64,000 nucleotides of DNA from Isoetes taiwanensis (lineage: Eukaryota > Streptophyta > Lycopodiopsida > Isoetales > Isoetaceae). Under the pieces are notes generated by a model. It was not told the origin of the DNA. It did no database searches and worked only from the letters and a program-made list of their open reading frames with translations. Position 1 is the stretch's first letter, and every line of letters starts with the position of its first letter. Shown piece by piece: positions 57,003 to 64,000 of the stretch. The position numbers and the translations under genes are program-made. The stretch spans positions 12,473,426 through 12,537,425 of the forward strand of contig JAJEKV010000036.1 of NCBI GenBank assembly GCA_021234155.1. Reading direction: 5' to 3'.

Positions 57003-57640
57003 CTAAAACACGAAACTGATTTGAAATAAAGGAATCGTAATTGCAAACAAAAAAATGTCGACGTATGGAATGCACCTAAAACCTAGGGACCGCTGCCGAA
57101 CAAGTTGTAGAATGAGCTTAGTGAAAACAAAACATGTTGTAGAAAGTCCAAACGGTAGGAATGTAAACATGTAAAAGATCCCATCAAATTCAAAGCCGAG
57201 ATATGTCCAAAAATCGGGATGGATATCAACATGATAATAGCCAGAATGCAAATCTAGAGTGAAGAGGTAATCACCGGGTCTCACGACCATGGCAAAGTTG
57301 GATATGGCCTCATATTTGAAGGGTGTTTGTGCAAGGAAAGAATTGACGTGTCTCAAATCAAGTATAAGTCCATATTTATTGCCAGCCTTAGGAACCACGC
57401 CCAAGGGGGAGCAAACAATGGCTTCTTATCTGCTACAATTGCTGCACCAAAAATCAGTAAGTCCTTAATGGCCGAGCTCACAAACTCTTTATGGTTGAGT
57501 GCCGAGGAGTGGTTCAGGAGGTGCCAAGGTTTGGGAGGAGGTGAGGTAGCCCAAGGGAGGGAATAACCATTTGTAACCCAATCAAGAACCATAGAACAAG
57601 AGCCAATTTGCTTTCAAAACTCCAGCCGATTCTTCAATCA
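57003..57640 (-). pseudogene. Reverse transcriptase of the DIRS-type element
   Basis: The N-terminal part (57353-57592) reads VLDWVTNGYSLPWAT and EFVSSAIKDLLIFGAA. The main part (57003-57404) reads GVVPKAGNKYGLILDLRHVN, GDYLFTLDLHSGYYHVDIHP, WTYLGFEFDG, LPFGLSTTCFVFTK and IPYVDIFLF. LPFGLSxxCxxFTK and LILDLRHVN separate it from ordinary Ty3/gypsy RT. The catalytic YVDD appears as YVDI, so the second aspartate is missing in the called sequence. The frames are split near the start of the palm. Confidence 0.8.
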
Positions 57641-58199
57641 GTTGCGCAAGTAAACAATTCTTGGTGGTTCAATGGAGTTGTATTTTCTGAATACAAAGAA
57701 GACCCATAGTGGCAAGTATTGTGAATAAAAGTACATAAAATAACAAAACAAGAAGATAGCAGTAAAAAGGTATTTTTAGACCATGCCAAGGTATAGAAAA
57801 AGCCAAATCATTTCAATGTAATACTTAGTAGGCAAGAGAGAATGGAGTTGAGTTTATGTAAAGTTCAAAACTCGACTCAGAAAAGCTTTCCCAAGCTCGC
57901 TTGGGCTTAAACTTGTATGAGGGTTTAAGCTTTTGGAGGCTTAAGAATTTGAGGCACATGTGATTGAGTAAGAGAATCAAGAGAATAGCGGAACCATAAG
58001 GGGAGTAGAATAATATGAAAAAGAGAGATATAAAACTCAAAACTTTATAATATTATTACAAGCTATACAACTAAGCCCTCAGCTACCCAAGTTACCCAAG
58101 CGAAATGCCAACCCAAATAGCATAAACCCAATGGCCTGCTCAAATACAAACCCCATAGTTACTTATTTGGCTCATGAAGCTTTATAAAATAAGCTGTTA

Positions 58200-58705
58200 G
58201 TGGGTGGATTTGGGAGTTTGAGTTGGAGAGGAGAAGGAGCAACTAGAGATCTAGCAGGGCATTGAGCAACACGATGATCAGGTTTATGACATACGAAACA
58301 AAGGCCGAAGTTGGCAAAGGGCTGTCTTTTTCTAGGATTGCGACGATACAAATCAGAAGCTAACTTTCGAGCAGTTTGGCGACGTTTGGTTTTGTCAGAT
58401 GAGGTTGGCAGTACATCTCAGAGCTCAAAGCAATCTGCAACTTTGGGCCCTTCTCTGTCTCGAATAACCACAAACTGTTTACGATTAGCTATGAGGTAAA
58501 TACCTTTGTCAATCAGTTGTTTAATAGGAGGGTCTAGAGTCTTTTGCATCTTGCTCTCTATATCCGAAAAAACATCATCCACTTCATTCAAAAAGTCATA
58601 CTGCCTCAAGTTGGCATCAAAACGTAAGGCCGGTGTTATGGCTTTTTTACTTTTCCGCTCAATGTCTTCTTGTAAAGCTGTTATTCTCGATTCTAACTCA
58701 GACAA
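58200..58705 (-). pseudogene. Gag-like protein with zinc knuckle, one in-frame stop
   Basis: Starts MSELESRITALQEDIERKSK, a coiled-coil opening, and continues through ANRKQFVVIRDREGPKVADC to a TGA, then stays in the same frame to CFVCHKPDHRVAQCPARS. The latter is a clean CX2CX4HX4C zinc knuckle at about 58258-58300. Its position upstream of the DIRS-type RT and its orientation support a Gag role. Confidence 0.65.
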
Positions 58706-58760
58706 ATGCTTAGTCTTAGAGTTAGCAAGTCTTAGTTTTCGTCGAAGCTGGAGCTTCCCA

Positions 58761-59500
58761 ATTCTATTGATGCATGTGTTGATTGGTTACATTTTCTGCG
58801 GGAGGAATAATGGCTTGACTAGCTTCTATAGCAGCTCTCATTCTGTAAAATAGCAAGCAGGATGTTAAGTGGGGAGGCACAAGCAAATCAGTCTGGTAGA
58901 TAGAGCAACAAAATTAAGCAGCCGGAGTTCAATATTGAGGTGCGCCGAAGAGTAAAAAAGGTTTAAAGGTTGAGAGACTGTAACAATTGTGAGGCCAGGC
59001 TCTTAAGTGAGAAAATTTATGTGCAATATAAAAACTTATAGGCCATTCTATGTTTCTATTCCTAACCTCTTGGTACAGTTTAATGAGAGTTGTCGCAGAC
59101 TAGAAGCCCGTTACATCAGTCCAGCCCAGTCCCAAAATATTTTGGCTTGACTGCCTTTGCATCACTTCGACCATGATTGCTTTCCCTTTGTCCTACTCTC
59201 TTTTGTCCCTTGCTGTTTCAACAACACAAGTTATTTTAAAAATTATTTCGTGAATCAGTTACAGCCTGTTTGTTTGCAAACATGTGTGATGATGTATGCC
59301 AGATCCTTCTTGGCAGATTGTTGAGTTTTTGAATCAAAGAACTGCAATAGCATTGCACAAGCTTCAGAATGTTCGAACTATGAGGACCATACAGGTTGTC
59401 AATTGGACCAAAGCATTGTCTTTGTACAATTAGTGTTGTTAGTGAGCAAGCCAAAAGTGGATCAAAGAGCTGACACAAAGCCAATAATTAACACAAAGGC
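58761..59500. other. No recognisable gene
   Basis: Between the DIRS remnant and duplicated copy B. Short ORFs only, including 59236-59484 minus, which I cannot assign. Confidence 0.5.
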
Positions 59501-59751
59501 CTCATAAGGTGCAGAATTGATATAATGGCTTTATAAAGGCACAGGCAAAGAAGCTTCAGATAGGATCAAACGATGCTAGAAACGAAAAAACAGAGACCGT
59601 TTTTATATAATGAAGAATAAAAAATAGGGACGAATACAAATCCAGGGCTAGGCACAAGCTGCAGTTAGGGGCAATTGGTGTGAAACAGAAATGGAGAAAG
59701 CCTAAAAACAAAGACTTGGGAGCAAAGGCAGAGCCGAAGATCTAGGATAGG

Positions 59752-60069
59752 CTAAACGGCCATAGAGGAAATAAGGTAGAGCTGAAATAAATAAACCACA
59801 AGAAAACATTGTTGGTATAGCCACAAACAGTCAACCGTTAGCATTTTTAAGTAATAGCAACAACCATCAAAACTCAGAACCAACATTGAAGTGTTAGAAC
59901 AGCCGGCCATGACTCTGATGGGGTAAAGAACTGCAACGCACAAGGGTGCGTGGTCTAGAAGATGCCTAAGAAGGGACCTATCACCAAGCAATTGCCCCTT
60001 TACCAGTTGGCCAAGGGGATAGGGATAAGGCATTGCACATTGCATTCCACTAAAACAGACACTTGACAT
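59752..60069 (-). CDS. Copy B of the unidentified 105-residue ORF
   Basis: Identical product to the ORF at 251-568. It overlaps the solo LTR by a few bases. Confidence 0.15.
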   Translation of the reverse strand: MSSVCFSGMQCAMPYPYPLGQLVKGQLLGDRSLLRHLLDHAPLCVAVLYPIRVMAGCSNTSMLVLSFDGCCYYLKMLTVDCLWLYQQCFLVVYLFQLYLISSMAV

Positions 60070-60246
60070 GGCATGCTATCTCACCACCCAACCACGAGCT
60101 CTCAGCCAAAGCACCACTGCCCCAGAGCTCTCCCCCGAGCTACTATATAGCATGCACGCCCCCTTTGGACCAAAAGCCCTCTTTGGACCATAGGCCATCT
60201 TTGGACTAAAGGCCATCTTTGGACTCCACATCCTTAGCATATAGCA
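60050..60246 (-). mobile_element. Solo LTR of the same chromovirus in copy B
   Basis: One LTR-length copy with no internal region, exactly where copy A has the full 551-5069 element, and with matching flanks on both sides. This is the expected product of LTR-LTR recombination at one of two duplicated loci. Confidence 0.85.
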
Positions 60247-60529
60247 AGAACGCAGGTAGGTCATAAGCACGGCCATGGCAAGGATCCAAAGGCCGACCAG
60301 ACAAGCTGGCCATGCCTTGCACGAGCTCAGTTAGGCTGATCAAGCAGATGAACTTGTCTGCCGAGCAGATGGATAAATTTTCATAGCGCTCCCTGTCACT
60401 TTGTCGTTTTCTCTCTCTATATTCCTCAAATCGAGCTTGTTCCCATACTTTTAGCACTATTTTATTATTCTCGTCCTTGACACTTAAATGCCAACACCCA
60501 TCCTGTACAATGATGCACTACAGCAAACA

Positions 60530-63500
60530 TCTATCTATCTATCTATATCTATATATAGTAATAAAAGCAAAATGATAGTGTGTGCAGAGCATCTCGACCG
60601 TTGAATTTTTTATTTTAATTTCATCCCTTTGATTTACCGTTTTTTTTCACAACTCGCCCTTCCTATTTCTGTCTGACGCAGCTTCGTCTGCCATGGTCTT
60701 CTCTGGTAGTGCCCCTCCAAAAAAGGCATGACAAACCAAATTGTTAAACCTTTGTTGCGGTGGTTCCAGATCTCCTGTACCGACTTACAACCCAAAGCCG
60801 GAGACCCCTGCAAGAAAACCTCCGGTAAGTTCTGCTATTCAGGGCTTATTTTAGCTTCAGTATTCAGTGTTTCAAGGTCCCAAATCGAAAATTGCTTCTG
60901 TCTAATCGCCCAAAACATGAGGAGCCCACCCGTGTCTTAATTAGGCATGTTTATAGAGAAAATTTTGAGAAGCCTTTATTCATTTACGGAGTCGGAATTA
61001 TGATTCTTCCCATAAATCGAGCCTCAGAGAATCAAATCAGGCTTCTCAACCCTTTTTAATCTAATGGGCTTCAATATTTTGCAATCAAGACTGCATTCAT
61101 AAGTCTTCTAAGCAAGGTACATAGGTAAATGCACCCACAAGATGATTATGAGTGCAAATTTATTGTTCTTGCAACTTCTGAATCTTTATCTTGTTGGCCT
61201 CAGAGGTCCTTTCAACAGTTCAATCATTGCATGCGCAGAGGAAAGTAGAAAATGAACCCCCGGAAGTTTCTTTAGCTAAAGGTCATTGGGTTAAGCTCAT
61301 TTGCGGAGCAAGCTTTGAGTTAAGAAACATAATATATTTGATGAATTTCTCATTCCTAGAAGGGACTTTCACAGCAGTAAAGTAGTCCTGCAATAATTCT
61401 AACTTAAAAAAGGATTTTCGGAGACATTTTTTTTGAGGAGGGAAGTGAAACATATAATAGCAAAAATAGCAGCTGGTGCATTGAAGATTCTGTTCTTTGG
61501 AGGCACTAAAGAAATGGTGGTTAGTATTTCATTCCATTCAAGAGGTTATCTGGTTGCATACAAGCTGTGTATGAAGACACATAAATTTTTGGGGAAAATC
61601 TATATATAGTATATGTGCATAAACCGATGTAGGACATACACTCTGTCACCTAAAGAATTGTCTGGCTAGGTACTTTAACTGCTAATAGGCTTTTCGTAGC
61701 TGCAAATTGCTGGTATTGGAGCATGTAGAGGCAGACGATAAGAATAGTTATTGCCAATATGGTTGCCCCTATGATGCTTTTGTGGTGTAACAACAAAGAA
61801 AATTCTTCCAATAATAGCTGATATTTATGTAGAAAGTCTAATGCTCTTTATGGCTAATTCCTAACTATAAGATTTGGTCCTGAATGATGTTATCAATAAC
61901 TAATAGGTTTTCCATGCATGATGTTATTGATGTGAGGAACTTGTCGTTAATCTATTCCCTTGCTGGTGGTAAGTTCCTGGATGTGTATGTTGTTACTGCT
62001 TCTTAAAAAACTATGACTGTTAACGCTTCTTAAACTGTGATTCATTATTCTCAAGTGTTGTGATATGCCCATTTTTTATATATTAATTTCTGCTTTTGGA
62101 CAATGTCAGTCGATTGCATTGACTGTGCAGTGCAGCAGATCTGGCAGTTATAAGCGCTGTCATAGATGGAATAGACATAGCTAGCAAACTTACTTTAAGC
62201 ACCAGCGGGTGTTTTGTATCAACGATGATGAAGATGTACACTTCCGACTACTTATTTGCATAATATATGAGCTTTCATGCTGCAAATTATGTTTATTTCA
62301 TATCTGTCATATCTGTCAAAGGAAATGTGAAAGGAGTATATCTGCCTGTGAATGATGGTGCATCATGAGCTAAAGTCTAGGCCTACCCCAGGCTCCATGT
62401 GCATTCACAACCTGGCCATGCAGCAAGTCCAATGGCAAATGTAGTATAAAAATGCATTAGGTAGACGTCGAGAATCATCGAGAAAAATGGGAAGCAGGCC
62501 AATTCTAAAGTGGTCCAGTTTTGTGTTGAGTGGGATATGCATGAAGATCTAAATTCTAAAGTGGTGCAGTTTTGCGTTGAGTGGGATATTCATGAAGATC
62601 TAACCAAACAAGACTCTAACATCACGAAATATTTCTCCACTTTCATCTCTGAGAACTAAAGGTTTAGAGGTGATAGATTTCTGTTTCAAGTGGCAGTAGT
62701 TAGGTTTTTTCCAAGATCTCTACAACGTATCGTTAATGCGTAGCATTTTTACAGCCGAATATGCTCTCTCCTTGATTAATCTAAATATTTGAATTCACAC
62801 TGAAATACGAAAAAATATGCAGGTTCCACCAACCACCAAGTCTCCACTGCAGCAAGCCATTGCTTGCCAAAATTTAAAATATTATAACTGAGGTTGAGAC
62901 TGCTATAGCTGAGTTCTTAAAGATGGTTTCAAGTAGTGCGTTATTTTCTTGAGGTAACTAAGATAAAGATAACATATCTATATTTTTGCTTCTGCTTTGT
63001 TTGTGCAGTTAACGTGCTTTTGTTTGATATTCTTTTGCATTTCTCCCAGGTCTTGCTGCCATTGTTTGATAACTATGCCTTTTCGATAAACACTATCTGG
63101 AGGTATGTTTTTTATCTGAGCAAATTGTTTAAGCTCCTTAAGTGGAGTAGCAATCCATAGGATTTCTGTCTGGCTGAGTTTTAGAATTTTTTTTTAATAG
63201 AGCATGTGTTGGAGCTGAAAGATCAAGTGCTGTTAAGGCTTATTGGTTTGCATGCCTATATGTATGCCTATATGGTTTGATTGACCTGACAATGAATGAG
63301 GTAGAGAAGGCTTATTGGGGCATTTAGTTTCTACTTCTAATATGTATGCCTATATGGTTTGATTGACATGACAATGAATGAGGTAGAGCTTTAAATAAGT
63401 CTATTGTTTACGCATTCTGGTCCACATAGGCTTAAATATTTCCCTCTCTGTTTTGGCACATTTGCTCCAGTTTTTTTATTTGCAGAAGGATGATGTTTTA

Positions 63501-64000
63501 ATTTAGGGCATAACATTCAGTATGCTATGCATGTAGCACAATATTTGGACGCTGTTTTAGTTTGTCTGAAAAATAGCAAGTGGCTTTAGTTGATATGTGG
63601 AAAATGCGGCAGTCTGCCATTGGACCCCACTTTACTTGACATTATTTTGAACAGAATTTGTTAGATCATTGCATTTGTAGAGAAACAAATAAAAACAAAT
63701 GATTTTATCCCTTTTGGGATTTTTCCATTATCATTAACAAGTGGCTTTTGTTTTGCTTCAACATTCTGCAGTTAAGTCTAACTCCCTCTTTATTTCATCT
63801 CATAAAGAGAGGAAGAGAAGTGAAGTGAAGTTGGGAGGGAGAGGATCCCTCATGCCCTTAATGGCAAGTACAAGAGCAAGATAGGTCATATGGCTGTCAG
63901 AAATTCCAATTATACACATCAAGAAAAAGTTGCAGCAACTTTGTTGAAATGTAATACAGAAATATCAAAGTGGGAAGCCTTTTATGGTTGTACAGTAAGG
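60530..64000 (+). mobile_element. Helitron copy B, 5' part, truncated by the window
   Basis: The same 5' terminus as at 5355, starting TC after an A at 60530. It is collinear with 5355-8820 and includes the same LdpA-like exons. The 3' end lies outside the window. Confidence 0.7.
61239..62190 (+). pseudogene. Captured LdpA-like gene fragment, copy B (two exons)
   Basis: The better-preserved copy. Exon one follows CAG at 61236-61238 and runs to about 61318. Exon two follows CAG at 62107-62109 and encodes DCIDCA, then, after a two-base frame slip, ADLAVISAVIDGID. Acceptors and the first donor look canonical. A further exon-like frame (TEVETAIAEFLKMVSSSALF, about 62886-62950, followed by GTAACT) has its equivalent at 7730-7770; I cannot assign it. 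Confidence 0.65.

Larger units (their letters stand above)
56430..58760 (-). mobile_element. DIRS-type retroelement remnant (Gag, RT, RNase H)
   Basis: Reading right to left: a Gag-like protein with a CCHC knuckle (58200-58705), an AT-rich interval without coding sense (57640-58190), reverse transcriptase of DIRS style (57003-57640), and RNase H (56440-56784). The left end is cut by AAGTGCT cluster 4. No tyrosine recombinase, methyltransferase or terminal inverted repeat is visible in this piece; a recombinase fragment lies separately at 46.5-46.8 kb. The element is dead as called. Confidence 0.7.
59501..64000 (+). repeat. Right copy (B) of the large direct duplication, cut by the window edge
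   Basis: Collinear with 1-550 and 5070-8820. It carries a solo LTR where copy A carries a full chromovirus, then the same Helitron 5' terminus and the same LdpA-like exon fragments. CAG and CTG are mostly intact here, so it is the better reference for reading copy A. The left boundary is sharp at about 59501, where the match to position 1 begins; position 1 is also the window edge, so the true repeat may start earlier. Confidence 0.95.

Overview
The window looks like repeat-dense intergenic DNA from a large land-plant nuclear genome. It is AT-rich and has almost no long intact ORFs. It carries a chromodomain Ty3/gypsy element, a Helitron with a TC...CTAG terminus, a DIRS-type retroelement, several minisatellites, and intron-bearing fragments of plant-type genes (an LdpA-like plastid protein and a histidinol-phosphatase of the HISN7/IMPL2 type). 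The DIRS element together with the general texture would fit a fern, lycophyte or bryophyte, but the sequence does not settle the species. I saw no bacterial or organellar gene order, no convincing tRNA or rRNA gene and no CRISPR array.

Layout. A block at 1-8820 recurs in the same orientation at 59501-64000, running off the right edge. In the left copy it holds a degenerate chromovirus (551-5069, minus strand) with both LTRs, PBS and PPT; the right copy has only a solo LTR (60050-60246). Both copies carry the 5' end of a Helitron, and the left one runs to a hairpin plus CTAG end at 11531 and contains broken exons of an LdpA-like gene. Next come minisatellites and three histidinol-phosphatase exons (13446-14274), a long gene-poor stretch with another minisatellite, and a two-exon gene for a possible tail-anchored protein (18122-18885). 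From 20.2 to 22.4 kb there are repeats. A candidate 1.6 kb LTR (22437-24033) with PPT and PBS leads into a GC-richer segment (24.0-28.15 kb) holding two TATA-led loci. The first encodes a histone H3 fold with CENH3-like signature residues. A 75-bp element with a palindromic core occurs four times, twice before each TATA box.

The segment 28.2-46 kb is mostly tandem repeats, an odd 6-kb pyrimidine-rich block (37.15-43.5 kb) and unidentified ORFs. A 2.1-2.5 kb block is present twice (32281-34793 and 46860-48948) and begins with a piece of DIRS-type polyprotein; a tyrosine-recombinase fragment lies just before the second copy. At 52-55 kb the minus strand carries a broken, probably intron-containing gene of a transposase-like family with WSDGC/HGKG motifs. 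At 56.4-58.7 kb there is a DIRS-like Gag-RT-RNase H remnant.

A sequence-wide signal overlays all of this. Where two copies of one sequence can be compared, differences concentrate at CAG and CTG trinucleotides, which appear as CGG, CCG, CG, ACG or similar in one copy. Two tRNA-Met primer sites show the same lesion. Some stretches are almost free of CAG/CTG. This looks like a base-calling artefact at CHG-methylated sites, and it means many of the frameshifts may not exist in the organism.
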